Source: Neobacillus massiliamazoniensis
Lineage (GTDB): Bacteria; Bacillota; Bacilli; Bacillales; Cytobacillaceae
NCBI RefSeq assembly: GCF_001048695.1
Contig: NZ_CVRB01000006.1
Span: 62,001-126,000, forward strand
Length of the DNA: 64,000 nt
Direction of reading: 5' to 3'
Part shown: piece by piece, positions 8,321 to 17,379 of the stretch
Position numbering within the stretch: position 1 is the stretch's first letter
Layout: every line of letters starts with the position of its first letter
Position numbers and translations under genes: made by a program
The notes under the pieces: model-generated
What the model saw: the letters and a program-made list of their open reading frames with translations, nothing else
Databases searched by the model: none
Told to the model about the DNA's origin: nothing

Positions 8321-8959
8321 TCATTTGTGAATGCGAACGGTTACGTTCATACCAGGCGCGAGTCCTTCTGGTATACCTTTCAATTCGATTGTAACCGGGA
8401 TGACTTGTGTAACCTTTGTATAATTGGCATCCGTACTTGATGTAGGCATCAAAGATAATGTTGAGGCTGTAGCCAGCCCAATGAAACTTACTGTACCTGT
8501 TACAGTAGTTCCAGGTATTGCATCCACGTAAACGTCAACAGTATTGCCAACTTTAACATACCGGATCTGTGTTTCTGCAATGTTTGCAGACACGTATAGT
8601 TTGTTCATGTCGTAAGCATAAGCCAGGGGTGTACCTGGTCCTACATATTCGTTTGTCGCCGTATTGTTTTGAACGATGGTCCCGTTTTGCGGAATGGGAA
8701 TATCAATAAGTTGAGTCCCATTTGATACTTGCCCAACAATATCTCCTGAATTGAATTTTGTGCTCGTTTGTCCTTTCCAGGATACAAGCTTACCTGCAGT
8801 CGGAGCTGAAATGACAATTTGCTGCCCAGTGACCTGGGCATCATCCGTCTTTATGTAAAGTAATGATTGGTTATAATAGTAATAACCTGCAAATCCTGCG
8901 ATAACAACAATCAGAATGATTAAAACATTAAAGAATATCAACCGTTTAGATTCTTTCAT
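8321..8959 (-). CDS. HlyD/EmrA-family membrane-fusion subunit of a multidrug pump
   Basis: A 212-residue periplasmic-adaptor-type protein: a short basic N-terminus, one membrane helix at about 8-29, the family motif KTDDAQVTGQ (37-46), a barrel-sandwich (lipoyl-like) domain and a C-terminal beta-barrel with PEGLAPGMNVTVRI. It is shorter than E. coli EmrA, lacking the long coiled-coil hairpin, as is usual in Gram-positives with no outer membrane to span. It follows the MFS pump gene by about 70 bp on the same strand, so the two form an EmrA/EmrB-like export unit. The substrate is unknown. Confidence 0.87.
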   Translation of the reverse strand: MKESKRLIFFNVLIILIVVIAGFAGYYYYNQSLLYIKTDDAQVTGQQIVISAPTAGKLVSWKGQTSTKFNSGDIVGQVSNGTQLIDIPIPQNGTIVQNNTATNEYVGPGTPLAYAYDMNKLYVSANIAETQIRYVKVGNTVDVYVDAIPGTTVTGTVSFIGLATASTLSLMPTSSTDANYTKVTQVIPVTIELKGIPEGLAPGMNVTVRIHK

Positions 8960-9031
8960 AAAAAAGTCACTCCATTTGGTTTTTACACGAATGTATTAGT
9001 GTGATCTCCCTCAATATTTGTTAACTATTGT

Positions 9032-10615
9032 TTAATCTGTTACCGCTTCATGTGGCTTTTTAAGCTCCTCTACTTTCTCCTGTTTTTTCCCTTTTAAAAA
9101 AAAGACAAGAATAATCCCGAACATTGTTAAAAAAGCTGTTAACATAAATGCATCGTTCATCCCGGAGACAAATGATTTTTGTTGAATCTTTCCATTCATC
9201 ATGGTTAGGGCAACCAGTTTAGATTGGGATATTGACATGCCGTGTGCCTGCATGAATTGTTGAATCTTCATCAAGTATTGACCTGACTGTGAGGTAGAAG
9301 TAACTTGCCACGACAAATGGGCAGCCTCAATTTTCGATTGCGTTGTCATATATGTCGTAAGGATTGTAGTCCCAAATGAAGACGCAACTTGCCGCATAGT
9401 GTTGTTCATCGCTGTACCTTGACTAGTTAATTCCAATGGAATAGCGTTCATACCTGCTGTCATGATTGGCATCATGGCAATAGACACTCCCGTATTACGC
9501 AAAATGTATAACCACTGGATGGTTGATGAACTTGTTTCCAATCCAAGATTAGTAAATCCTAGTGTGGCAATTGTAATAATTGTAAGTCCGATTATCCCTA
9601 ATGGGCGTGCCCCAATTCGGTCGAATAATCGACCGCTGATTGGCATAAGGACTGCTGAGGCGAGAGCAGCTGGTGTCATAAAAAGTCCTGTGCGAATTGC
9701 TGAATATCCCCGAATATCTTGAAGATAGATCGGCAGAAAGAAAACACCGACAAACATCGAAATACTAATAACCGAAATAAGGATGAGACTCATATTAAAC
9801 TGGTAGCTTTTGAACACCTGCAGATTTATCATCGGATTCTTCACTTTTAGTTCGACGATGACCAAAATGATTAAACACAATACTCCCACAGTAAGGAATG
9901 ATTCAACCTCTGTTGAGGTCCACCCTTTGGAAGAGACTATGTTGAACCCGTATAATAGGCTTCCAAATCCGATGACCGTAAAGATAAAGCCCAATAAATC
10001 AAACTTACCTTTCGCTTCGTGAGGAAATTCGTGCATCATAAGCGCTCCAAGAATAACGGCTACAATTCCGATTGGGACATTGATATAGAAAATGAAACGC
10101 CAAGACCAATACTCCACCAAATATCCACTCAATGCAGGACCAAAGGCCGGTGCCGCCATCATGGCAATTCCGAAGAGTCCCATAACTGTACCCCGTCTTT
10201 CAGGTGGATATATACGGAAAAGCATCGCCATAGCAACTGGCTGCATCAAAGCTCCACCAAGAGCTTGAAGAATACGAAATATGATGATTGATTGAAGATT
10301 CCATGCAAGCCCACATAATGCCGATCCAATGGTGAATGTGGTTAAGGCATAAAGGAAAAGTTTTTTCGCTCCCAACTTGTCAGTTAACCACCCAGAAATT
10401 GGTATTAACATACCCAGAACGAGCATGTACGCTGTAACAACCCACTGAATTTGATCTGTACTTGCTCCCAGCGCAACCTCCATTTTGGGGATCGCCACAT
10501 TGACTACACTTGTGTCCAAAATGGCCATAAACACTCCAAGAATAATGATTGTCATTTGCAAAGCAGGAGATTTCAACCGCTCATATTCATATGCTGAGTC
10601 CGCCGCTTGATTCAT
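9032..10615 (-). CDS. DHA2-family (EmrB-like) MFS multidrug efflux pump
   Basis: A 527-residue, 14-helix proton-coupled exporter. Seen: the DHA2 helix-1 motif LDTSVVNVAIP (33-43), the loop 2-3 motif GWLTDKLGAKK (75-85), helix-5 motif C around GIAMMAAPAFGPALSGYL, and a long loop between helices 13 and 14. It is the first gene of a two-gene operon with the HlyD-family adaptor. No TetR or MarR regulator lies next to it, unlike the second DHA2 pump at 46171. The 490-bp upstream gap probably carries its control region. Confidence 0.9.
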   Translation of the reverse strand: MNQAADSAYEYERLKSPALQMTIIILGVFMAILDTSVVNVAIPKMEVALGASTDQIQWVVTAYMLVLGMLIPISGWLTDKLGAKKLFLYALTTFTIGSALCGLAWNLQSIIIFRILQALGGALMQPVAMAMLFRIYPPERRGTVMGLFGIAMMAAPAFGPALSGYLVEYWSWRFIFYINVPIGIVAVILGALMMHEFPHEAKGKFDLLGFIFTVIGFGSLLYGFNIVSSKGWTSTEVESFLTVGVLCLIILVIVELKVKNPMINLQVFKSYQFNMSLILISVISISMFVGVFFLPIYLQDIRGYSAIRTGLFMTPAALASAVLMPISGRLFDRIGARPLGIIGLTIITIATLGFTNLGLETSSSTIQWLYILRNTGVSIAMMPIMTAGMNAIPLELTSQGTAMNNTMRQVASSFGTTILTTYMTTQSKIEAAHLSWQVTSTSQSGQYLMKIQQFMQAHGMSISQSKLVALTMMNGKIQQKSFVSGMNDAFMLTAFLTMFGIILVFFLKGKKQEKVEELKKPHEAVTD

Positions 10616-11109
10616 GTTTTACCACCTCCAACCATAAAATCATTTTTAGCAATAACTTTTTAGTTGCCAACTACCCTAGGAATTCTTTCCGAATTCAATT
10701 TGAACAACTCAGAAAAAAATAACTTTTCGGTAAACTAAGTTTTTACCAAGCCTCGATGTGCTTTTATTAGCTTTACCCAATTTAGAGCAAGTTTAGTTAA
10801 ATAATAGTTGCTGACCTTGAATATTTTTTGTTGAAATTTTTCAAGAAAATTAAAAAATAATTTTCTGGGAAACCGCAGGATATTACTAATTTTGACGTTA
10901 TATTACATTATTTTTCTTAATTTTGAAAATTTTCTATTTATTCTTAATCCTATACAGAGAATATTAAAGGAGACGGCTGTTATATTAGCCGTCTGCTCTC
11001 TAATGTCCAACTTGATTTGTTGTTACATTTTTATGGTTAATAGCTGTCGTTGAAGTAAGGAATTGAATGAATTTTGCTTACACTATTTTTTTGTAACGAT
11101 AGTGACCAC
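10616..11109. other. Non-coding gap with an 8-bp hairpin
   Basis: About 490 AT-rich bases between lgt (3' end) and the pump operon (5' end), with no credible gene. A perfect stem AGACGGCT / AGCCGTCT (10971-10978 and 10987-10994) has an eight-base loop but no strong T-run on either strand. It may be a weak terminator or an RNA control structure. The pump promoter must lie in the right-hand part of this gap in the figure's orientation, next to 10616. Confidence 0.45.
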
Positions 11110-11922
11110 TTATTCAGCAGCAGAACTCAAAAGTGCATATCCTTTCTTTCTTCGATACCAAACAAAGATGGAACTAACAATCACAAATACAATAGATATC
11201 AATTGAGCAATTCGAATATGCGAAGTTAACATTAAACTATCCGTGCGAAGCCCTTCGACAAAAAATCTGCCAATTGAATACCATATTAGATATGTTAAAA
11301 AAATTTCGCCTCGTCTATAATCAAATTTTCTTAGTAAAATCAAAATGATAACACCAGTTAGATTCCAAATTGATTCATATAAAAATGTCGGCTGATAGTA
11401 TACGCCATTAATATTCATTTGATTAATAATAAAGTTAGGTAAATGAAGAGATTCTAGAAAACTTTTAGACACCGGTCCACCATGAGCTTCCTGGTTCATA
11501 AAGTTTCCCCATCGCCCAATTGCTTGACCTAGCAACAAGCTTGGGGCTAAAATATCTGCAATTTTCCAGAACGATATTTTTCTTTTTTTACAAAACCAAA
11601 CAGTGGTTAAAACTGCACCAATAATTCCACCATGTATCGCAATTCCACCCTGCCATATTGCAATAATTTCACTCGGATGACTTTTATAGTAACTCCATTC
11701 AAAAAGAACATAATATGTCCTTGCACAAATTAATGCTATAGGTAATGCTAAAATAATTAAATCAGAAATGGTTCCAGAAGGTATATTTCTCTTATTTCCT
11801 TCTTTATTCGCTAACCAAAGCCCCAAAATAACACCAAAACCGATAATAACTCCGTACCAATGAACTGCAATAGGACCTAAATGAAGTGCAATTGGATTAA
11901 GTGGATAGATAAGATCTAACAT
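11110..11922 (-). CDS. lgt: Prolipoprotein diacylglyceryl transferase
   Basis: A 270-residue inner-membrane enzyme that moves diacylglycerol from phosphatidylglycerol to the lipobox cysteine of prelipoproteins. The Lgt signature GRWGNFMNQEAHG is at 136-148, the essential His is in GIAIHGG (His98), and the conserved GRFFVEGLRTDSL follows at 218-230. Seven hydrophobic helices are evident. The housekeeping lgt of Bacillus normally lies by hprK and ppaX; here it follows a resA-like gene, a response regulator and an osmC gene, so this is likely a second copy. The start ATG has AAAGGGG upstream. Confidence 0.93.
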   Translation of the reverse strand: MLDLIYPLNPIALHLGPIAVHWYGVIIGFGVILGLWLANKEGNKRNIPSGTISDLIILALPIALICARTYYVLFEWSYYKSHPSEIIAIWQGGIAIHGGIIGAVLTTVWFCKKRKISFWKIADILAPSLLLGQAIGRWGNFMNQEAHGGPVSKSFLESLHLPNFIINQMNINGVYYQPTFLYESIWNLTGVIILILLRKFDYRRGEIFLTYLIWYSIGRFFVEGLRTDSLMLTSHIRIAQLISIVFVIVSSIFVWYRRKKGYALLSSAAE

Positions 11923-12040
11923 CCTTTACCCCTTTCTATAAAATAAATTAGGAAATTAGGTCTTCATTATAACAAATATAGTAAATTGTTTTGGTTAAAA
12001 TTTAATTAAAATGTCCATTTCAAAATGTACTGTTTAACAA

Positions 12041-12622
12041 TTAGTTCGTTTTAGATAGTAAAGTCTCAAGTGTTTTTGTATCGATAGGACCAACTAATTT
12101 TTGATCGATTCTCCCGGTAGGATCAATTATAAAGCTGGTTGGAATGGTAACATTTTGATATAAATTCGCAACCTCACCATTGCTATCTAATAAAACAGGA
12201 AAGGATAAGTGGTTGTTATGAATAAACTGTTGAATATTATTTTTATTTTTTTCAAGATTAGTTAAATTAACCGCCAATACTATTACATTTTTATCTTTGT
12301 TATTTTCATAAAACTTTTCAAAATAAGGCATTTCGGTTTTACATGGAGGACACCAAGTTGCCCAAAAATTTAATATTACTTTCTCACCTCTATAATCAGA
12401 AAGCTTTATCGTTCTTCCGTCTGTATTAGCTAACTGAAAATCTGGAGCCATGTTCCCCTTTTGGAGTCCAATTTTAGCAGCATCTTGCTCTATTGCCGAA
12501 ATGCTCGGTTTTACTATCTTGCTTTCTTTATGGATGGCTATTTGTTGATTGGGTTTATGATGATAATACCCCCAAAATAGAAGCCCGAAAAATAGAATGA
12601 ACAAAAAGATTTGTTTCCTCAT
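12041..12622 (-). CDS. ResA/TlpA-like extracytoplasmic thiol-disulfide oxidoreductase
   Basis: A 193-residue thioredoxin-fold protein with one N-terminal membrane anchor (about 3-20), so the catalytic domain lies outside the membrane. The active site WCPPC is at 90-94 and the cis-proline loop TIPTSF at 159-164. ResA reduces the haem-binding cysteines of apocytochrome c in B. subtilis. Here there are no resB/resC partners, and the gene sits between a response regulator and lgt, so a general reducing role for exported proteins is equally possible. Confidence 0.85.
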   Translation of the reverse strand: MRKQIFLFILFFGLLFWGYYHHKPNQQIAIHKESKIVKPSISAIEQDAAKIGLQKGNMAPDFQLANTDGRTIKLSDYRGEKVILNFWATWCPPCKTEMPYFEKFYENNKDKNVIVLAVNLTNLEKNKNNIQQFIHNNHLSFPVLLDSNGEVANLYQNVTIPTSFIIDPTGRIDQKLVGPIDTKTLETLLSKTN

Positions 12623-12650
12623 TTATGACAAACACCTTTCAAAGTAACGG

Positions 12651-13343
12651 TTAAAATGCGATAAAACGATATCCTATTCCACGGACAGTTTCAATAATTT
12701 CATCATCACCAATATGAGCTTTGAACTTTTCTCTTAGTTTTAGAATATGAACATCAACTGTTCTCTCCGAAACTAATTTTTGGTCAGTAGGATATAATTC
12801 ATCCAATATCTGCAGTCGTGATAATGTTTGATTTGGATGTCTCATCAAGAAATAGAGTAATTTAAATTCGTGGAGAGTTAATGCAATCACATTTCCTTGA
12901 TATTTAACTTCCCCTTTTAAAGGCTTAAGAGTAATGCCTCTAAAAGTTATTTTGTTACAACGATGGATGGTTCTTCTTAAAACTGTTTCAACTCTTACTA
13001 TTAGTTCACTCGAATTAAATGGCTTGGTTATATAGTCATCTGCACCAATCTTTAACCCTCTTATCTTATCTTCATCATTTGTTATTCTTGAAACAAAAAC
13101 AATAGGGATCTCACTTTTCTGCTTTGTTCGAATCCAGCTGCAAAGTTCAAAACCGTTTAAGTCATTTAAATCGACCTCAATAATGACAAAACATGGGTCA
13201 TACGTTAAAAAAATATCCTTTGCTTCAGTACCATTTATTGCTTCTAACACTTGAAAACCTGCGCCTTCGAGTTCTAGCTTAATATGAGTACGCATTTCCA
13301 AATCATTATCAACTACTAGAATCGATTTTCCTCGATTGTTCAT
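12651..13343 (-). CDS. OmpR/PhoB-type response regulator with Glu in place of the phospho-acceptor Asp
   Basis: A 230-residue two-domain regulator. The receiver (about 5-118) has Ser85 and Lys107 (ITKPF) in place, but the phospho-acceptor, normally Asp in a [VIL]LD-x7-G context, is Glu56 (VIIEVDLNDLNGFEL). The acidic pocket also reads DND (12-14) instead of DD. The codon is GAG, so a single-base change from GAC/GAT would restore Asp. The winged-helix DNA-binding domain (about 130-230) is intact, with RTVDVHILKLREK and ETVRGIGYRF. There is no histidine kinase nearby. Glu can mimic phospho-Asp, so it may act without phosphorylation. It lies in a row with osmC (33 bp upstream) and resA (28 bp downstream). 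Confidence 0.88.
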   Translation of the reverse strand: MNNRGKSILVVDNDLEMRTHIKLELEGAGFQVLEAINGTEAKDIFLTYDPCFVIIEVDLNDLNGFELCSWIRTKQKSEIPIVFVSRITNDEDKIRGLKIGADDYITKPFNSSELIVRVETVLRRTIHRCNKITFRGITLKPLKGEVKYQGNVIALTLHEFKLLYFLMRHPNQTLSRLQILDELYPTDQKLVSERTVDVHILKLREKFKAHIGDDEIIETVRGIGYRFIAF

Positions 13344-13376
13344 CTTAACACCACTTTTGTTGATTAAGTCACTTTA

Positions 13377-13775
13377 CTATTCTTGATTATGCGAAATTAT
13401 TTCAAAAGACTCATTAATCTGGACACAGCCTTTAACTGTTTGAATCATTCCACAATTTTTAACTGTTACCTCAAGAGATTTCCTTATTTGTTCTTCCGAA
13501 ATATTCACACCCTCTATAATGAAATGAATATCTATTTTTGTCACTTTATTTGATTCCTGTTCGTTTCTTACAACATTAGTTTTTATCCGAATGTTATTTA
13601 CAGTAATTCTTTTCTTTTCTAACACTTTACTAAGTATTCCGCCGCTACATCCAACGATAGATGAAACCAATAATTCGACTGGCTTATATCCTTCGGAAGC
13701 TTCTTTTGATACAGATAAAAGACCGTATTTTGTTTTGAGATTTGTAACACCATTTTTTAATTCATATTCAAACAT
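13377..13775 (-). CDS. OsmC/Ohr-family peroxide-detoxifying protein
   Basis: OsmC-fold protein of 132 residues with the two family cysteines: one in SSIVGCSGGILSK and one in TVKNCGMIQ. OsmC/Ohr enzymes reduce organic hydroperoxides using this thiol pair. The upstream-most ATG (13790) overlaps the ribosome site, since GGGAGGG lies inside its own first codons; the ATG at 13775 is spaced correctly behind it and is chosen here. It is the first gene of the osmC, response regulator, resA, lgt row. Confidence 0.82.
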   Translation of the reverse strand: MFEYELKNGVTNLKTKYGLLSVSKEASEGYKPVELLVSSIVGCSGGILSKVLEKKRITVNNIRIKTNVVRNEQESNKVTKIDIHFIIEGVNISEEQIRKSLEVTVKNCGMIQTVKGCVQINESFEIISHNQE

Positions 13776-13847
13776 TTTAAACCCTCCCATAATTGTATAA
13801 TTTCATAATGAAACTTAATTATTAAGTTTCTGTTAAGAAGAATAAAA

Positions 13848-13875
13848 TAAAAAAAGGGCTCTAGCCCTTTTTAGA
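13848..13875 (-). terminator. Intrinsic terminator after the nitronate monooxygenase gene
   Basis: AAAAAGGGCT / AGCCCTTTTT stem with a tight loop, A/T runs on both sides, placed between the stop of the gene at 13936 and the start of osmC. Confidence 0.85.
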
Positions 13876-13935
13876 AAAAGAATATGAAATTAACAAGATC
13901 TATCTAATTAATCTTATATGGCAAATCCCAATATT

Positions 13936-14919
13936 TTAATGCAAAGGTAAAGCTATTGAATCCTGTTTTATTGCCGCAATATATTCTGCTGACAGATTGT
14001 CAATGATTTTTTGGACAGGTAGAATTTCTTTTACTTCATGGACTCTTGCACCCGCAAAAACAAGGCCATTTTCTACATCACCATTAACAGTTTTAAACAA
14101 AGAATCAAGTGTGCAAAACTTGTATGAACAATTTTTGAGACAATCTTGACAATTATTAATTTTGACTTTGTTTGGACCGGTGATAAGATCAGTAAAAGAA
14201 TTGGCAATGGCTCTTCCTTGTAGACCGACAGACGTTTTGACTAAAAGAATATCTTCCTTTTTCGCATCGACATATTTTTGTTTAAAGGCCAAAGGAGCAT
14301 CACACTCTACACTTGCGACAAACCTTGTTCCCATTTGTACCCCAGATGCTCCCATTTCAAGGGCTTTTGCTATATCTTCACCAGTCATAATCCCACCTGC
14401 AGCAATGACAGGTATGGAAACTGCTTCGACTACTTCTGGTAAAATATCAAACATAGGTCTATCTGTTCCAAGATGTCCGCCTGCTTCAAATCCTTCAACT
14501 ACAACGGCAGCTGCTCCGAGTTTTTGAGAAATTTTAGCTAATTTCGCAGAAGAAACGATGGAAATTACCGGTATACCCGCTTGTCTTCCCCATGAGTACA
14601 TATCTCTTGAAATCCCTGCCCCAGAAATAATGAAATCTACTTTTTCATCTAGAGCGGCTTTCATTTTTTCAGCAAAATCATTCATAGCAAATAACACATT
14701 GACGCCAATGTATCCAGAATCTTTGATAGCGCTTTTAGCTTGTCTAATATGACTGCGCATTTCATCAACAGATATTCCTGTACCAGATATAATGCCAATT
14801 CCCCCTGCATTTGCTACTGCTGAAGCAAGTTTGCTTAGTGATATTCCAACACCCATTCCTCCCTGCATAATGGGAACTTTTGGTGTTATATGTCCGATTT
14901 TTAATTGGGGAAAATTCAC
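13936..14919 (-). CDS. Nitronate monooxygenase family (FMN, FabK-like TIM barrel)
   Basis: An FMN-dependent TIM-barrel enzyme of about 327 residues. Seen: the N-terminal PIMQGGMGVGIS, the phosphate-binding VVVEGFEAGGHLG with the catalytic His region, and PVIAAGGIMTGEDI with ALEMGASGVQMGTRF for FMN phosphate. The family oxidises nitronates or reduces enoyl-ACP (FabK). A four-cysteine cluster near the C-terminus (NCQDCLKNCSYKFC) is unlike the gene at 44947 and might bind a metal or iron-sulfur cluster. The start is taken as GTG at 14919, because AGAGGA lies 6-7 bases before it and overlaps the upstream ATG at 14937. Confidence 0.83.
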   Translation of the reverse strand: MNFPQLKIGHITPKVPIMQGGMGVGISLSKLASAVANAGGIGIISGTGISVDEMRSHIRQAKSAIKDSGYIGVNVLFAMNDFAEKMKAALDEKVDFIISGAGISRDMYSWGRQAGIPVISIVSSAKLAKISQKLGAAAVVVEGFEAGGHLGTDRPMFDILPEVVEAVSIPVIAAGGIMTGEDIAKALEMGASGVQMGTRFVASVECDAPLAFKQKYVDAKKEDILLVKTSVGLQGRAIANSFTDLITGPNKVKINNCQDCLKNCSYKFCTLDSLFKTVNGDVENGLVFAGARVHEVKEILPVQKIIDNLSAEYIAAIKQDSIALPLH

Positions 14920-15280
14920 AGTAATTCCTCTTTTCAAGTGTTTATTTTATAATCTTTTCGAAGTTTACCACGATATGTTTTTGTCGAATAGTGACGTTTG
15001 TCATTTTATCGTAAATTTAGTAAAATATTACTTTTACACTATTAACACTTGTGTAATAGAGAAAAATACTTGTATTTCAATTCTTGAGAGTGTTTAAGTA
15101 TATGAAAAACCCCAAAATCAAATAAATGGGGTAGTCCTTATATAGAGCAAAATACAACAGTGGAAAAAATTTAATTTTGGGATTGATTCGACCTATCAAA
15201 TGGATTATCATATTTAAGGATTTAAAAGTATTACAATTGAAAAGGTTTTGATAATAAAGAAAAAAGAGGTAAAACAATTT

Positions 15281-16129
15281 ATGGAGATGCCAGTAAAAAA
15301 ATCTAGACCTATATCATTAGATATGCTTGTAATTGCAATCGGAACGTTTATTACCGCTTTCGCTTTTAATATGCTCATCATTCCTGCGAAATTGTTATCT
15401 GGCGGTCTGACAGGTATTTCACAGTTTATTAATCACTTCTTTCCTATTAATATTGGTATTTTCTATTTTATTTTAAATATACCTTTGATGATACTTGGAT
15501 ATCAGCATTTAGGTAAAAAGTTTAGTTTGTATACGATTTTTTCCATTAGTTTATTATCCTTATTTCTCTACATCATACCGATTAAACATATCTGGACGGA
15601 TAATATTCTTTTGTGTGCTATCTTCGGAGGGATTATCAGCAGCATCGGTGGCGGAATCGTCCTACGGATGGGTGGATCGCAAGGTGGTTTGGATATCCTT
15701 TCCAGGGTGATTTCAAAATATAAAAATGTTTCAGTAGGAAAAGCGAGTCTTATTATTAACTTAGTTATTATTGTGATTTCGGGATTTATCTTCAGCAGTG
15801 AAGTCGCATTATATACGATTATTTCTATATTCGCTTCCATGAAAACCTATGATGTTATCTTAAACCATGTTAACAGAATATCGGTATTGGTTATTACGGA
15901 AAAAGGGCAAGAAGTAAGTGAAGTAATTAACGAAAAAATGCACCGCGGGACTACTTTTTGGAATGCCAATGGTGGCTATACACATAAAGACAAAACAGTT
16001 TTGTTCTGTGTCATTGTAGAAGGTGAATTTCCTCAATTCAAAAAGATTGTGGAAACCATCGATTCCGATGCTTTCGTAAGTGTCATTTCTACACAAAATG
16101 TTATCGGAAGGTTCAATCAAATTTGGTAA
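15281..16129 (+). CDS. YitT-family membrane protein (DUF2179 C-terminal domain)
   Basis: About 282 residues: five to six hydrophobic segments in the first 180 residues (with the family stretch LLSGGLTGISQFI and MGGSQGGLDILSR), then a soluble C-terminal DUF2179 domain. YitT proteins are membrane proteins of unsettled function, widespread in Bacillus in several paralogues. The start ATG at 15281 follows AAGAGGT by ten bases; an upstream TTG (15248) overlaps that site and is less likely. It is monocistronic with a strong terminator downstream. Confidence 0.87.
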   Translation: MEMPVKKSRPISLDMLVIAIGTFITAFAFNMLIIPAKLLSGGLTGISQFINHFFPINIGIFYFILNIPLMILGYQHLGKKFSLYTIFSISLLSLFLYIIPIKHIWTDNILLCAIFGGIISSIGGGIVLRMGGSQGGLDILSRVISKYKNVSVGKASLIINLVIIVISGFIFSSEVALYTIISIFASMKTYDVILNHVNRISVLVITEKGQEVSEVINEKMHRGTTFWNANGGYTHKDKTVLFCVIVEGEFPQFKKIVETIDSDAFVSVISTQNVIGRFNQIW

Positions 16130-16202
16130 TGCTTTATTTAAAAAGGAAAAGTTAACCTAAACCGTTCTCTCTTGAAGTACCCTGATACGAAAACACAAAT
16201 AT

Positions 16203-16254
16203 AAAAGCAGTGGATTTGAAACTGAAGTCAATCACACTGCTTTTAGCATTTTTT
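16203..16254 (+). terminator. Intrinsic terminator of the YitT gene
   Basis: Ten-bp stem AAAAGCAGTG / CACTGCTTTT with a 22-base loop followed by a T-rich tail. Confidence 0.8.
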
Positions 16255-16310
16255 TGACCAAAATATAGGATGAAAATGTCACTTTAATGTAAAAGCACTA
16301 ATACGGATTT

Positions 16311-17096
16311 TTATTTATTCCACTTTTCCTCGTGAGTAAAAATAAATTGCTTGATTAAATCGTTTATTTCAAAGGCAGCCTTTGTAGGAATTTGATGTTT
16401 GACTTGTTGAATCCCTTTCAATTCACTCTGGGGTAATTTATCATGCATCAATTTGGCATAGTGATGAAAGAGTTGATCTTTTTGTCCATATACTAATAAA
16501 ACGGGATTTTTTATTTTTTCTAATTTATTTGTACAATTATACGACAAGCTATATCGATAATATTGTTCCATATTTTGAACTGCACCCTTGTGCTGTTCCT
16601 TTAGCATTCTCCAAAATGACGATCTAGTTTTTGAATTCGACCAAGATGTAGTAACAGCTAATACAGAAAGGGCTTTTATTTTGGCAAGGGACATGGCAAG
16701 GGCAATTTTATTTTTCAAATACCAATTATTTACTTCAGACATTCCACTTATCACGATTCCCCCCAATGCCCGATCAGGATAGGACAGTAAAAATTCAAGA
16801 GCAACGGATCCTCCAATAGAATAACCACAAATATATGTTTTTTGGATTTTTAGATGATCTAATAGTTGCTTCATATCCTCTGCGATTAAAGGATAAGTTA
16901 CAGACTGTTTCGAAAAAGAACTTCTCCCATGACCTCGAATATCGAAGGTTATCACCTGAAATTTTTTTGACAATTCCTTTATTTGATACTCGAAATTAAA
17001 ATGAGTAAGTACCGGAGGATGGATAAAAAGGATGGGTGTTCCTTGACCCTGAACCGTAAAAAAGAGTCTGCAATCGTTCACCATGAAGAAGGGCAT
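16311..17096 (-). CDS. Alpha/beta hydrolase
   Basis: A 261-residue alpha/beta-hydrolase-fold enzyme. The nucleophile elbow GYSIGG (91-96, Ser93) is preceded by the oxyanion loop HPP and RGHGRSS; the acid lies in LLVYGQKDQ and the catalytic His probably in VKHQIP. There is no signal peptide. Family members hydrolyse esters, lactones or haloalkanes; the substrate cannot be named. The start ATG has GAGGTGA seven bases upstream. It stands alone, with a terminator hairpin about 80 bp upstream separating it from the coiled-coil pair. Confidence 0.83.
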   Translation of the reverse strand: MPFFMVNDCRLFFTVQGQGTPILFIHPPVLTHFNFEYQIKELSKKFQVITFDIRGHGRSSFSKQSVTYPLIAEDMKQLLDHLKIQKTYICGYSIGGSVALEFLLSYPDRALGGIVISGMSEVNNWYLKNKIALAMSLAKIKALSVLAVTTSWSNSKTRSSFWRMLKEQHKGAVQNMEQYYRYSLSYNCTNKLEKIKNPVLLVYGQKDQLFHHYAKLMHDKLPQSELKGIQQVKHQIPTKAAFEINDLIKQFIFTHEEKWNK

Positions 17097-17172
17097 ATCC
17101 AGTTCACCTCAACCACTAGAGTTTCAAACATTGTGGTTATTATTCCCTATTTATTTGACTTATATAAAGAAA

Positions 17173-17222
17173 AAACCAAAAAACCGTACGTGTGATTGAA
17201 TCACTGTACGGTCTTTTGGTTT
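17173..17222. terminator. Intrinsic terminator hairpin
   Basis: A long near-perfect stem, AACCAAAA and CCGTAC on the left matched by GTACGG and TTTTGGTT on the right. It is A/T-flanked on both strands and lies downstream of the coiled-coil genes. Confidence 0.82.
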
Positions 17223-17253
17223 CGGACTACGACTTAGAAAGACATTTCTTTTC

Positions 17254-17379
17254 TCAGCCTTTAATAATATTGAAACCTTCAACATATTTTTTCGAAGCAT
17301 TGTATAAAAGAAAATCGTGTTTTTTTGCGATTCTCCTTGCTTGTTCATTAGAGCCATTCGTAATTTGCCTAAGGGCTTT
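17254..17379 (-). other. In-frame 42-codon continuation beyond a TAA stop
   Basis: Immediately after the TAA that ends the coiled-coil gene (17380-17382), the same frame stays open for another 42 codons. Its composition looks like real protein: it includes SNEQARRIAKKHDFLLYN and ends YVEGFNIIKG before TGA. It has no start codon or ribosome site of its own. Either the TAA is a recent nonsense mutation that cut off a C-terminal domain, or the stop is read through at low level. Confidence 0.5.
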
